Positions 54,330 through 63,768 of a DNA stretch of 64,000 nt are shown here, in pieces. Positions within the stretch are counted from its first letter, which is position 1. Each line of letters opens with the position of its first letter. The notes under the pieces were generated by a model that worked only from the letters and a program-made list of their open reading frames with translations, ran no database searches and was not told where the DNA came from. Made by a program: the position numbers and the translations under genes. The stretch spans positions 37,240-101,239 of the forward strand of contig JAAXHH010000013.1 of NCBI GenBank assembly GCA_012270975.1, written 5' to 3'. Source of the DNA: Candidatus Latescibacterota bacterium. Lineage in GTDB: Bacteria > JAAXHH01.

Positions 54330-55301
54330 TTGTACGACGCCGTCATCATCGGAGCCGGGCCGGCGGGACTCGCCGCGGCCTACGCGGCCAAACAGGCCGG
54401 ACTCGAATACGTGGTCTTGGAACGCCAGTGCATCGTCCACACCATCTACCAGTTCCCCACGGGCCTGATCTTCTACTCGACCCCGGAACTCATCTCGCTG
54501 GGCGACGTGCCCATGATCGTCCAAGGGCTCAAGCCCACCCGGGAAGAGGCGCTGAACTACTACCTGAAATTCGTCGAGTCCCAGAGCCTCAAGGTGAACA
54601 CCTACGAAGAGGTCCATACCATCTCCGGCCAGGACGGCGATTTCGAGATTAAATCGGTCTCTCAGCGGGAGGGTGACCGGCGCTACCGGACCCGGAAGGT
54701 CATCCTGGCCACCGGCGCCTTCGACAGCGCCAACCGGATCGGCGTGCCCGGCGAGGAACTGTCCAAGGTATTCCACTACTTCAAGGAAGGCCATCCCTAC
54801 TTCGACCGGGACGTCCTCGTCGTGGGCGGCAAGAGCTCCGCCGTGGAAACGGCCCTCACCCTGTACCGCGCCGGCGCCCGGGTCACCATGTCCTACCGCC
54901 GCAGCGCGTTCCGGGGCATCAAGTACTGGGTTCTGCCCGACCTGGAAAACCGCATTGCCGAAGGATCGATCACGGCCATCATGGATTCCACCCTGAAGGA
55001 GATCCGGCAGACCGAGGTGGTCCTCGACGCGGCGGGTTCCGAGCGCGTGATCCCGAACGACTTCGTCTTCTGCATGACGGGCCACGGCCCCGACGTGCCC
55101 TTTCTGAGCGGTACGGGCGTCGAGGTCCAACCCGAAAACAACATCCCGGTGCACGACCCCGACACCTTCGAATCCAACGCACCCGGTATCTACATCATCG
55201 GCGTCATCACGGCCGGCAATGTGAGCAGCGACATCTTCATCGAAAATAGCCGCTTGCATGGACCTAAGGTGGTGGAGCATATTCTGTCGCAGGACGGGTG
55301 A
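54330..55301 (+). CDS. YpdA-family (bacillithiol disulfide reductase-like) FAD/NAD(P)-binding protein, TTG start
   Basis: YDAVIIGAGPAGLAAAYAAKQAGLEYVVLERQCIVHTIYQFPTGLIFYSTPELISLGDVPM...RDVLVVGGKSSAVETALTLYRAGARVTMSYRRSAF...IKYWVLPDLENRI. Confidence 0.92.
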   Translation: MYDAVIIGAGPAGLAAAYAAKQAGLEYVVLERQCIVHTIYQFPTGLIFYSTPELISLGDVPMIVQGLKPTREEALNYYLKFVESQSLKVNTYEEVHTISGQDGDFEIKSVSQREGDRRYRTRKVILATGAFDSANRIGVPGEELSKVFHYFKEGHPYFDRDVLVVGGKSSAVETALTLYRAGARVTMSYRRSAFRGIKYWVLPDLENRIAEGSITAIMDSTLKEIRQTEVVLDAAGSERVIPNDFVFCMTGHGPDVPFLSGTGVEVQPENNIPVHDPDTFESNAPGIYIIGVITAGNVSSDIFIENSRLHGPKVVEHILSQDG

Positions 55302-55423
55302 CGCATGCGAGATTTGTAACGATAGATTTGATTTCGCGGCGCGCCTTGCGAGCTCGTGGCGACATTTCATACGCTCGCTTAGATTACCCACGCCAATGCA
55401 CATGTCGTTGAAGAGGTAAATCC

Positions 55424-55927
55424 ATGAGCAAATCAAGTTCTTCTCCCAATCCCCTCGTCGGCGTGGTCATGGGCAGCAAGTCCGACTGGGACACCATGCA
55501 AAACGTCCGGGAGGTGCTTGAGCAGTTCGACGTGCCCCACGAATGCCGGATCGTCTCGGCCCACCGCACGCCCCTATGGCTGGCCGAATACGCGGCCGAG
55601 GCCGAGGGACGGGGACTCGAAGTCATCATCGCGGGCGCCGGCGGCGCGGCCCACCTACCCGGCATGATGGCGGCCCAGACGCTCCTGCCCGTCCTCGGCG
55701 TGCCCGTGGAAAGCAAGGCGCTCAAGGGCATGGATTCCCTGCTCTCCATCGTCCAGATGCCCCGCGGCATCCCCGTGGGCACCCTGGCCATCGGTCAGTC
55801 CGGCGCCGTGAACGCGGGCCTGCTCGCCGTGGCCATCCTGGCCAACTCGCGGCCGGAACTCCGGGAGAAACTCAGACAGTATCGGGAGGATCAGGCCGGT
55901 AAGGTCATGGGGGACGAGCTGACGTGA
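55424..55927 (+). CDS. purE: 5-(carboxyamino)imidazole ribonucleotide mutase
   Basis: [83 protein letters not shown]. Confidence 0.97.
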   Translation: MSKSSSSPNPLVGVVMGSKSDWDTMQNVREVLEQFDVPHECRIVSAHRTPLWLAEYAAEAEGRGLEVIIAGAGGAAHLPGMMAAQTLLPVLGVPVESKALKGMDSLLSIVQMPRGIPVGTLAIGQSGAVNAGLLAVAILANSRPELREKLRQYREDQAGKVMGDELT

Positions 55928-57078
55928 GCGATATGACCAGTCCCGTTCTCCCCGGCGCGACCATTGGTATCCTCGGCAGCGGGCAACTCGGCCGCATGAT
56001 CGCCATCGCCGCCCGGCGCATGGGTTACCGCGTCCACACCCTTTCGCCCGAATCCGACTCGCCCACCGGTCACGTCGCCGACCGTGAAGTCGTGGCCGCC
56101 TATGACGACGTGGAGGCCGTGAAACGCTTCGCCGCGGACGTGGACGTCATCACCCTCGAATTCGAGAACATATCCGCCGTCTGCGTCGATGCCGCTTGGC
56201 CCATCGCACCTGTTCGTCCCAAGGGCAGCGTGCTTCACACGACGCAGAACCGCCTGAGAGAGAAGACTTTTTTGGCGGAACATGGTTTTCCGGTCGCGCC
56301 GTTTCGCCATGTCAAGTCGCGCGAAGAGTTGGCGGCGGCCGTCGCTGAAATCGGTACGCCTGCCGTGCTCAAAACCGCGGGATTCGGCTACGACGGCAAG
56401 GGGCAGGTAAGGATCGACTCGGCGGATGACGTAGACCGCGCGTGGACGTCCATGGCGGGACAGGAAGCCGTCCTCGAAGCGTTCATCGACTTTGACCGGG
56501 AACTATCGGTCGTAGCCGCGAGGGGATTGACTGGCGATTTCGCGCACTACGGCGCCGTAGAGAACAAGCACAGTCGACACATTCTCGACCTCACGACCGC
56601 CCCGGCAGACGTGACCGGCGCGGTAAACATCACCGCCGTTAACCTCACGCGTAAGGTCTTCGAAGCCCTTGACGTCGTCGGGGTCGCCTGTGTCGAGTAC
56701 TTCCTCGATCGCGGCGAAAACCTCATCATCAACGAGATCGCACCCCGCGTCCACAACTCGGGCCACTTCACCTTCGACGCCTGCGTCACCAGCCAGTTCG
56801 AGCAGCAGGTCCGCGCCGTGTGCGGTCTGCCCCTCGGATCGACCGAACAGCCCCACCCCGCAGCGATGGCAAATCTTCTGGGAGATCTTTGGGAAAACAG
56901 CGAGCCTGACTGGGCGGCAGCCTTGGCCATACCGGAAGTCAAGCTGCACCTGTACGGCAAACAGGAAGCCCGCCCCGGACGTAAGATGGGTCATTTGACG
57001 GCGATGGCGGATACGCGGGAGCAGGCGGTGGAACGGGTTGTGGAGGCGAGGAGGGTGTTGGTACATAAGACATCTTAG
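55924..57078 (+). CDS. purK: 5-(carboxyamino)imidazole ribonucleotide synthase
   Basis: [40 protein letters not shown]...EFENI...[18 protein letters not shown]...[36 protein letters not shown]; 4-bp overlap with purE. Confidence 0.96.
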   Translation: MSDMTSPVLPGATIGILGSGQLGRMIAIAARRMGYRVHTLSPESDSPTGHVADREVVAAYDDVEAVKRFAADVDVITLEFENISAVCVDAAWPIAPVRPKGSVLHTTQNRLREKTFLAEHGFPVAPFRHVKSREELAAAVAEIGTPAVLKTAGFGYDGKGQVRIDSADDVDRAWTSMAGQEAVLEAFIDFDRELSVVAARGLTGDFAHYGAVENKHSRHILDLTTAPADVTGAVNITAVNLTRKVFEALDVVGVACVEYFLDRGENLIINEIAPRVHNSGHFTFDACVTSQFEQQVRAVCGLPLGSTEQPHPAAMANLLGDLWENSEPDWAAALAIPEVKLHLYGKQEARPGRKMGHLTAMADTREQAVERVVEARRVLVHKTS

Positions 57079-57127
57079 ATGTGCAGAGTTGTATCTGAAC
57101 TCTTGGGAACGGGCTAGATTAAGCGCT

Positions 57128-57727
57128 TCAACAGTAGCGATTATCCACGTTGCTCGGCGTATCCAACTCGCGACAATCCGAACCTAGAAGATCCCAATGT
57201 TCTGGAAATCCGGCCACGGCCAGAACCTCTAAAGCCTCACATCGATCCTTACGATCACATTTCGTGTCGGTTATGTAAGGCACGCGCTGTAACATTGATT
57301 GATATTTGGCGCCCAGGTCGTGCTCAAGCACTCCGGCTATAACGAGCGCGAGATACCAATCATAGGGTTTGATATTGGGTTCAGTATACGAGGCGAGGTA
57401 GGTTCTCGCGTAGACGATTTCGTCATTTCTGGTTAGATGAACGGGAAATTTGTCGCAACGATAGTAACCTTTCCCTTTTCCAGCCCCTTCGTAGCGATTG
57501 AGCGATTTACAGTCGGTTATTGGAATTCTGAATAGCACGCCCGGAGTACTGTGACCGGCCTGCTGTCGAAGTGTAGCTTTACCGGAACAGTCTTTGGTGC
57601 TTCGCTTACTAAACTCAATAACTCTGTCTGCGGCGTAAGCACGCTCGACTTTATAGGGAAATATGCAACGTTTCCTCAGGCGGGCAGTCAGCATATTTGA
57701 ACCGTAGGCGAAGTAGTCAAACGTCAT
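57128..57727 (-). CDS. Gamma-glutamylcyclotransferase-like (GGCT/AIG2 fold) protein
   Basis: DYFAYGSNMLTARLRKR...LNRYEGAGKGKGYYRCDKFPV...YARTYLAS...PYDWYLALVIAGVLEH. Confidence 0.8.
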   Translation of the reverse strand: MTFDYFAYGSNMLTARLRKRCIFPYKVERAYAADRVIEFSKRSTKDCSGKATLRQQAGHSTPGVLFRIPITDCKSLNRYEGAGKGKGYYRCDKFPVHLTRNDEIVYARTYLASYTEPNIKPYDWYLALVIAGVLEHDLGAKYQSMLQRVPYITDTKCDRKDRCEALEVLAVAGFPEHWDLLGSDCRELDTPSNVDNRYC

Positions 57728-57836
57728 AGTTGGGCTCCGTTCCTTGGTGTTCATAGTTCCGGGATGTTCGGATATTCAGTCGGCAAAGCGGGTGACTGAT
57801 CTCTGATTGGTACTACTTCTTAAGCCAAATTGACAC

Positions 57837-58952
57837 TTACAACATCCCCCTCAACAGCCCAACCACCTCGTCCAGGTACTCGTCTTGGGTCAGATCTCCC
57901 TCGACCAGGTCCGGCCGGTGACCGCCCCACTGCGTAGCCAGCACCAGCGTCTCGCCGATATCCCATAGCGTCCAGGCGTTCGCGAAAATCGGCAGGCAGT
58001 CCAGTTCCTGCTGGGTCAATGGGCGTATCTGGTTGTATCCTTCCAGGAAACAGCGCCAGATCTCGTCCGTCAGATGGTCGGGTACCGTCTCGATGATGTT
58101 GTACTTGAACGTCGCCACGTCATACGCCCGCCAGCCGTACGCACACTGGTCGAAATCCAGGATGCAGTATCCGTTCTCGGGATGATACAGGATGTTTCCG
58201 ACGTGCAGATCGGCGTGGATGAGACCGTAGATATCCTTGCCCTTGCCAAGCCCGTCGATCTGCCGGCGCATGTGTTCGGCATATTCCTTAAAGAACGCAA
58301 GGTCCTCGCCTCGCCGCTCCTTCAGGATGGATTCCAGCGTATGCAGCGGATCGTTCAGCAGGTATTTCAGGTCGAAATGATGACGGCAGTAAGGTATTGG
58401 AAACTGGTCTGCCCGCTGGTGTATCTCAGCCACTGCAACACCGAAGGAGATCACGACCGGTTCGTTCACTTCGGGATACCAGGTAACGTGCTCCTCGCCC
58501 TCGAAGAAGTGGAAGAGCGCACCGCATCGGACGCCGGCGCGAGGTCCGGTCTTCGGATCGGATAGAGGGACAGATGGTGGGCCGGACCGCGGGACGGAGG
58601 GTGGGCTGGCTGAGTAATCGGTTGCAGCGTCCATCATGCTCAGCCGCTGGCCATCCAGTCGCTTGACCGATTCAGGTACCGCCAGCTTGTATTCGCGAAG
58701 GTATGCCAGCAGGTCGAGCTCGTACTGATAGGCCTCGGGATTACGGACGTAGAAGTCGTGGTCGGTATAGACTCTAAAGACATACCGTCTACCCTGTGAC
58801 GTAACGAGATAGTTCCTGTTGGCCCCGCGCTCCAGTTCGCGAACATCGACGGGTTGAGCAAGGCCGTAATGATCCGCCAGGTATGCAGCGACGGCGGAGC
58901 AGGAAGAATCAGGAGATTCGGCAGATGAGGACGAGTCAGAAGTATTGTTCAT
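57837..58952 (-). CDS. Phosphotransferase (APH-like kinase fold) family protein
   Basis: ELERGANRNYLVTSQGRRYVFRVY...YGLIHADLHVGNILYHPENGYCILDFDQCAYGWRAYDVATF. Confidence 0.9.
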   Translation of the reverse strand: MNNTSDSSSSAESPDSSCSAVAAYLADHYGLAQPVDVRELERGANRNYLVTSQGRRYVFRVYTDHDFYVRNPEAYQYELDLLAYLREYKLAVPESVKRLDGQRLSMMDAATDYSASPPSVPRSGPPSVPLSDPKTGPRAGVRCGALFHFFEGEEHVTWYPEVNEPVVISFGVAVAEIHQRADQFPIPYCRHHFDLKYLLNDPLHTLESILKERRGEDLAFFKEYAEHMRRQIDGLGKGKDIYGLIHADLHVGNILYHPENGYCILDFDQCAYGWRAYDVATFKYNIIETVPDHLTDEIWRCFLEGYNQIRPLTQQELDCLPIFANAWTLWDIGETLVLATQWGGHRPDLVEGDLTQDEYLDEVVGLLRGML

Positions 58953-59074
58953 AATGGTACCCAATATGAGGGAGTATCCTTGACCGTGACAACAGGTTTA
59001 AGTTCATTGCTTGAACTGCATTATGCCATTAATTGAATACTGAATGCTACGCAGTATAGGCGCCAGTTGCTTTT

Positions 59075-59144
59075 GTCGAATGATCACCCATGCCTTCGTC
59101 GAATGGTCACTCATGCCTTCGTCTAGTGGGCATCCATTATCTTC
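59075..59144. repeat. Three about 23-bp tandem repeats (gtcgaatgatcacccatgccttc) upstream of sulfatase
   Basis: Direct reading; two well-conserved units and one diverged. Confidence 0.8.
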
Positions 59145-59186
59145 ATTTAGCGTAAAACTGATCGCCGAAGCAGAGAGGAGCGCCCA

Positions 59187-60647
59187 TTGCCCAAACAACC
59201 CAATATCGTCGTCCTGATGTCCGACCAGCAGCGGCTCGACACGGTGAGTTGCTACGGGCTGAACGAGGTGTGCCGGACGCCGCACATCGACGCCCTGGCC
59301 GCGCGGGGGGTGCGCTTCGACTGGGCGTTCACGCCGACGGCGATCTGCTCGCCGGCCCGCGCCTCCTTCTACACGGGCCTCTATCCGCACAATCACGGGG
59401 TGACGGCCAACGGCCTCTGCCTGCGCGAGGGCGTGCGCGGCATCAACCACTACCTGTCGGATGCAGGTTATCGCTGCGGGTACGCCGGCAAGTGGCACGT
59501 GGACCAGGAAACCGGTCCGACGGGCTACGGGTTCACCGGCAAGGACTTCATGGGCTACGGCTTCCCCGGGGGGAATCTGCTTCCCGGCCTGCAGTTCGGC
59601 GGCAGTCTAAGCAGCCACAATCATTACGCCGACTATCTCAAGGAAAAGGGTTTCGATCCGCCGCCCACGGTCTCGCACCGCTACGTCGGCACCAATCCCG
59701 CGAACCAGCGGCAGGAGATGTTCGCCCTGCACGAGGGGCCGGTCGAGTCGTGCATCGAGTATTACGTCGCGGAAGAAGCCCTTCGCGTGCTCGACGAGGT
59801 GGCCACCGGCGAGGAACCCTTCTACCTGTGGGCTAATTTCTGGGGGCCGCACAGCCCTTCGCTGGTCCCGGAGCCGTACTTTTCCATGTACGACCCGAAG
59901 GCCATTCCCGAACATCCGGGATACGCCGAGACCTTCGAGAAAAAGCCCTATCGCCAGCAACTGATCGAACACATGTGGGGGCTGGGCGATTACGGCTGGG
60001 AGGGATTCCAGGAAATCGCGGCGCGCTACTTCGGGCACTGCACACTCATCGACGACATGGTGGGTCGCGTCGTGGCGCACTTGGAGAGACGGGGCGTCCT
60101 TGACAATACCATCATCGTTTATACGTCCGATCACGGTGACTGCCTCGGTGCGCACAAGCTGATCGAGAAGGGCGAGTTCATGTACGACGAGATCTACCGC
60201 ATTCCCCTCGTCATCGCCCATCCCGACTGCCAGGCGCCCGGCACGGCCTGCGACGAGTTCGTCTACCTCCACGAAATCATGCACTCGTCGCTTGACGCCG
60301 CCGGTCTCGAAGTGCCCGTCGGCCTCGACGGCCGGTCCTTCCTGCCGGCCATCGAGGGCCGCCCGTTCTCGAACGGACGCGAGGAAGTCTACTGCGTGTT
60401 CGACCGCCACTTTACGGTGGCCAACCAGCGCATGGTCCGCACCCGCACCCACCAGTTCACCTTCAACTCCACCGATCCCGGCGAACTGTACGATCTGCAG
60501 CGCGACCCCTACCAACTCGACAATGTATACGGCGATCCGGCCTACGATGCCGTGCGCGAGGACCTGAAAGGGCGGATGGAACGCTACATGGAGGAACTGG
60601 GCGACCCGGTGCGCGGGTGGTATGGGAAGGTCAAGGGGGCGTATTGA
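59187..60647 (+). CDS. Sulfatase family protein, TTG start
   Basis: QPNIVVLMSDQQRLDTVSCYGLNEVCRTPHIDALAARGVRFDWAFTPTAICSPARASFYTGLYPHNHGV; VYTSDHGDCLGAHKLIEKG. Confidence 0.95.
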   Translation: MPKQPNIVVLMSDQQRLDTVSCYGLNEVCRTPHIDALAARGVRFDWAFTPTAICSPARASFYTGLYPHNHGVTANGLCLREGVRGINHYLSDAGYRCGYAGKWHVDQETGPTGYGFTGKDFMGYGFPGGNLLPGLQFGGSLSSHNHYADYLKEKGFDPPPTVSHRYVGTNPANQRQEMFALHEGPVESCIEYYVAEEALRVLDEVATGEEPFYLWANFWGPHSPSLVPEPYFSMYDPKAIPEHPGYAETFEKKPYRQQLIEHMWGLGDYGWEGFQEIAARYFGHCTLIDDMVGRVVAHLERRGVLDNTIIVYTSDHGDCLGAHKLIEKGEFMYDEIYRIPLVIAHPDCQAPGTACDEFVYLHEIMHSSLDAAGLEVPVGLDGRSFLPAIEGRPFSNGREEVYCVFDRHFTVANQRMVRTRTHQFTFNSTDPGELYDLQRDPYQLDNVYGDPAYDAVREDLKGRMERYMEELGDPVRGWYGKVKGAY

Positions 60648-60725
60648 GGCCTCGCCAGGGCCGCCGAAGCAGAACGGGTCGAGCGTTCGAGGGGCGTTGG
60701 TCGACACGGTCGGCACCCGCGATGC

Positions 60726-61640
60726 TCAATCCGAGTCCCTCGCCTCCGCCCATTCGCGGAGCGGTACGTCGTCCTTGTCTTCCGACAGCCAGTACCGCGA
60801 CGCGGGATGGTAGTCCGGGTCCGGTCCCATCGGATCGCCCTTCGGGGCCAGGGCGCCCAGCAGCTGCCGCCGGACGGGCGAACATCTTTCGATGAGCCCG
60901 GGGTCCTGCTCGAAGTAATCGGTCGGCCGAAGCCAGCGGTAGTGGTATCCCACGTGCATGATCTTGCGCGTCTTCCGCGAGAGGTTGGGGCCGACGCAGT
61001 GCCATACCGCGGTGCGCCACAACACGGCCGAGCCGATGGGCAATCTGAGTTCGACGGCCCCTTCCGGATCCGTCCCGTTTCCCCGTTCCTGCAGTTCGGC
61101 CGTCCTGCGCCTGTGGCTGCCCGGCACCAGCCACAGATTGCCGCAATCGGATTCCGTCATGTCGTAGAGCACGTAGAAGACCTTGATCTCCATGAACGGA
61201 AGGCGTCCATCGAGGGAGGGCGCCAGGAACAGGTCGTCGCTCGCCAGGTCGGGATGCCAGCCGACGTTGCGGTATCCCGCCTCGTGGTCTTCGCCCCTGC
61301 CGACGCCCGAAATGCGGCCCTTCAGGTCCTCGGGATACGGCGGCCGGTAGTCCAGGTGCGTAGTGCGGATCTGGATGTTCCAGCCGATCGCGTCCACCAC
61401 CAGGGGCAACACGCGCGGATGATCTATGAGGTCCAGGAAGGCCTCGTGATGCGCCAGGGCATTGCGCACGGCAAAGGGATCATCGGATCCCAGCCCCGTC
61501 TCCGACCGAATCCGGTCGCCGACCTCTTCGATGGCCGTAAGCAGCCGGCCGATCTCGGTCTGGTCGAAAAACGCGTCGAGTACGATAAAGCCCTTCTCGT
61601 CGAAGTCTCTGGCCTGTTGAGGCGTCATTGCGAGGGGCAT
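60726..61640 (-). CDS. Phytanoyl-CoA dioxygenase (PhyH) family protein
   Basis: FDEKGFIVLDAFFDQTEIGRLLTAI...GWHPDLASDDLFLAPSLDGRLPFMEIKVFYVLYDMTESDCGNLWLVPGSHRR...AVLWRTAVWHCVGPNLS. Confidence 0.93.
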   Translation of the reverse strand: MPLAMTPQQARDFDEKGFIVLDAFFDQTEIGRLLTAIEEVGDRIRSETGLGSDDPFAVRNALAHHEAFLDLIDHPRVLPLVVDAIGWNIQIRTTHLDYRPPYPEDLKGRISGVGRGEDHEAGYRNVGWHPDLASDDLFLAPSLDGRLPFMEIKVFYVLYDMTESDCGNLWLVPGSHRRRTAELQERGNGTDPEGAVELRLPIGSAVLWRTAVWHCVGPNLSRKTRKIMHVGYHYRWLRPTDYFEQDPGLIERCSPVRRQLLGALAPKGDPMGPDPDYHPASRYWLSEDKDDVPLREWAEARDSD

Positions 61641-61650
61641 ATAAGGCTCC

Positions 61651-62763
61651 TCACCGCGCCAGCCACGTGCTGAAGCGCTCGTTCATCTCTTCGCCGTTGT
61701 CGCTCCACCATTCCCAGTCGTTCTGCAGGGTGCGCGTCGCGTTCTCCGGGGTCGTGGGCATGTGCGGTCTCATGTCCACCCCCGTCTCGGCGTGGGTCGA
61801 GATCAGGGGCATGGCGGAACGGCGCGTCGGACTGTAGGCGATGTACCGGGCGAGGCCGGCCATGGACTCCGCCGTGGTGCCGAAGTCGAGAAACCGGAGC
61901 GCGGCGTCGAGATTGCGCGTGCCCTCGACGATGCCGAACCCGCTTGTATCCAGGACCTGCCCGTCCCAGACGATCACGAAGGGCTGGTCCTCCAGGACCT
62001 GGGCATTGAAGATGCGGCCGTTGTAGGCCGTGGTCATCACCACCTCGCCGTCTGCCAGCATCTGCGGCGGCTGGGCGCCGGTCTCCCACCACACGATGTG
62101 TTCCTTGATGGTATCCAACTTGCGGAAGGCCCGGGCGACACCCGCCTCGGTGTCCAGCGTGGCGTAGACCTCGTCCAGCGGCACGCCGTCCGCCATCAGC
62201 GCGAACTCGAGGTTGACCAGCGGAAACCGTCTCATGCCCCTGCGGCCCGGGAATTTCTCCAGGTCGAAGAAGTCGCCGACAGAAGTGGGCTTCACGTCTC
62301 CGATGCGGGCGTCATTGTAGGCGAAAATCGTCGAGTAGAAGAGCTTCGTCACCCCGCATTCCGTGATCGTGCCCTCGACGAAGTCATCCGCGGCCGGCGT
62401 GCCGTCGGCGCCGGGGGACAGATCGTCGATGTTGATCGGAACGAGGAGCCCCTCGTCGCATCCCCGCACCAGGTCGGGAATCTCCAGGTCGACCACGTCC
62501 CAGTATACGTTGCCCACGTCCACCTGCGCGCGGATCTGCGCCAGCCCGCCGTTGTAGTCCTCGAAGTTGATGTCTATGCCCGTTTCCGCCTTGAACCGTT
62601 CGTGGTAGCCCTTCTCGCAGGCGCGGGAGTAGGAGCCGCCGAAGCTGACGATGGTGATCGTCCGGTTTTGGGCAGATGCCTGGCCCGGGGGATATGCCGT
62701 CAGCAAGGCCAATGCCACCAGGGCTGAAAGGACGACGCGAATCATGGGGAAATTGCTCGACAT
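61651..62763 (-). CDS. Extracellular solute-binding protein (PotD-like), paralogue of 24964..26070
   Basis: TITIVSFGGSYSRACEKGYHERFKAETGIDINFEDYNGGLAQIRAQVDVGNVYWDVVDLEIPDLVRGCDEGLLVPINIDD. Confidence 0.94.
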   Translation of the reverse strand: MSSNFPMIRVVLSALVALALLTAYPPGQASAQNRTITIVSFGGSYSRACEKGYHERFKAETGIDINFEDYNGGLAQIRAQVDVGNVYWDVVDLEIPDLVRGCDEGLLVPINIDDLSPGADGTPAADDFVEGTITECGVTKLFYSTIFAYNDARIGDVKPTSVGDFFDLEKFPGRRGMRRFPLVNLEFALMADGVPLDEVYATLDTEAGVARAFRKLDTIKEHIVWWETGAQPPQMLADGEVVMTTAYNGRIFNAQVLEDQPFVIVWDGQVLDTSGFGIVEGTRNLDAALRFLDFGTTAESMAGLARYIAYSPTRRSAMPLISTHAETGVDMRPHMPTTPENATRTLQNDWEWWSDNGEEMNERFSTWLAR

Positions 62764-62839
62764 ACGGAATGCTCTCCATTTTGCGAATTGGGGACGCGAC
62801 GGTAGGACGGACCTGATGACGCTAAGTTAGGTCAAATAT

Positions 62840-62875
62840 GCTGATTATCAATACAAAGCTGATTATCAACACAAA
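62840..62875. repeat. Two tandem 18-bp repeats (gctgattatcaayacaaa)
   Basis: Direct reading; single mismatch. Confidence 0.88.
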
Positions 62876-62886
62876 ATGGGCGGAAT

Positions 62887-63768
62887 TCAGGGGTGAGCGC
62901 TGTAAATCGCGGGCGAAAGCCGAACGCGATCCGCCAGGGGCGGCTCCAGGCGGTAGGCTCGCCTTCTTCTTCGGAAATCGTATAACCTCACGACCCTGAA
63001 GATCTCGGGATTTTCCTCGGACACGATCAATTCGTTCCTGGTAATGAAGAAGGGGGTTGTCTTCGGACCGTTCGTCGTTTTGATCTCCAGCCAACGCTCG
63101 CGGCTGGCCTCACTGCCTTTGCCTGTTCCGTGGAAGGAACGGATGTCGAAGCCGTAACCGTCCCCATCGTCCCGGGCGACCCAACGCACATTGTTTGCAA
63201 GGTCCTGCCTGCCGAGCATGGACAACCTCTGCCGCTCCAATTCGAACACGAACTCCTCGCCTTCCTTTCCAAGCATTCGATTGCGGGCATCTCTCTCGGC
63301 GGGAGGTTCGAACTTCCGTATGATCTTGCTGATGTCTTCCGGCAATTGAGGACCCGAGATTTCCAGAGGTAACGGCGCGTCTTCATATATCCGTTCCGGA
63401 TCTACTACCTGCTCCAGATCTATTGTAAACTCGGGTGGACGTTCTCTTACCGTGGACGCCTCTCCCGTCAGAGACGCATAAAGAATAGCGTCTTCATGTA
63501 GTCGTGTCTGCACCGCCTCGAACAACGCCCGTTGGTAATTTCGGTATGGTTTGTATCCATCGATCGAGGGAAGCCCGAGTTTCTCTAACACCGCGCTGAT
63601 GTTCATATGCTTGCGTTCAATCGATCCCTTGGTACGCTCGATGGTGTCCATGAGCACAAGACGATGCTCGGTCTTGTTGTAGCCGCGCCCATCCAATTCG
63701 AGCCGGAGCATGTCGAAGTAGTCTTCTACGATGGCGTCGATTTCGGCTTCGGACCAGTTACGGGGCAT
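62887..63768 (-). CDS. DUF3883-like (PD-(D/E)xK-type nuclease-like) domain protein
   Basis: C-terminal GKEGEEFVFELERQRL...DDGDGYGFDIRSFHGTG...RERWLEIKTTNGPKTTPFFITRNELIVSEENPEIFRVVRLYDF. Confidence 0.8.
   Translation of the reverse strand: MPRNWSEAEIDAIVEDYFDMLRLELDGRGYNKTEHRLVLMDTIERTKGSIERKHMNISAVLEKLGLPSIDGYKPYRNYQRALFEAVQTRLHEDAILYASLTGEASTVRERPPEFTIDLEQVVDPERIYEDAPLPLEISGPQLPEDISKIIRKFEPPAERDARNRMLGKEGEEFVFELERQRLSMLGRQDLANNVRWVARDDGDGYGFDIRSFHGTGKGSEASRERWLEIKTTNGPKTTPFFITRNELIVSEENPEIFRVVRLYDFRRRRRAYRLEPPLADRVRLSPAIYSAHP

Noticed and set aside
51680-54349. Minus-strand ORF of 889 aa
   Set aside because: Antisense to the ABC-F gene and adjacent ORF; no domain signature despite length.
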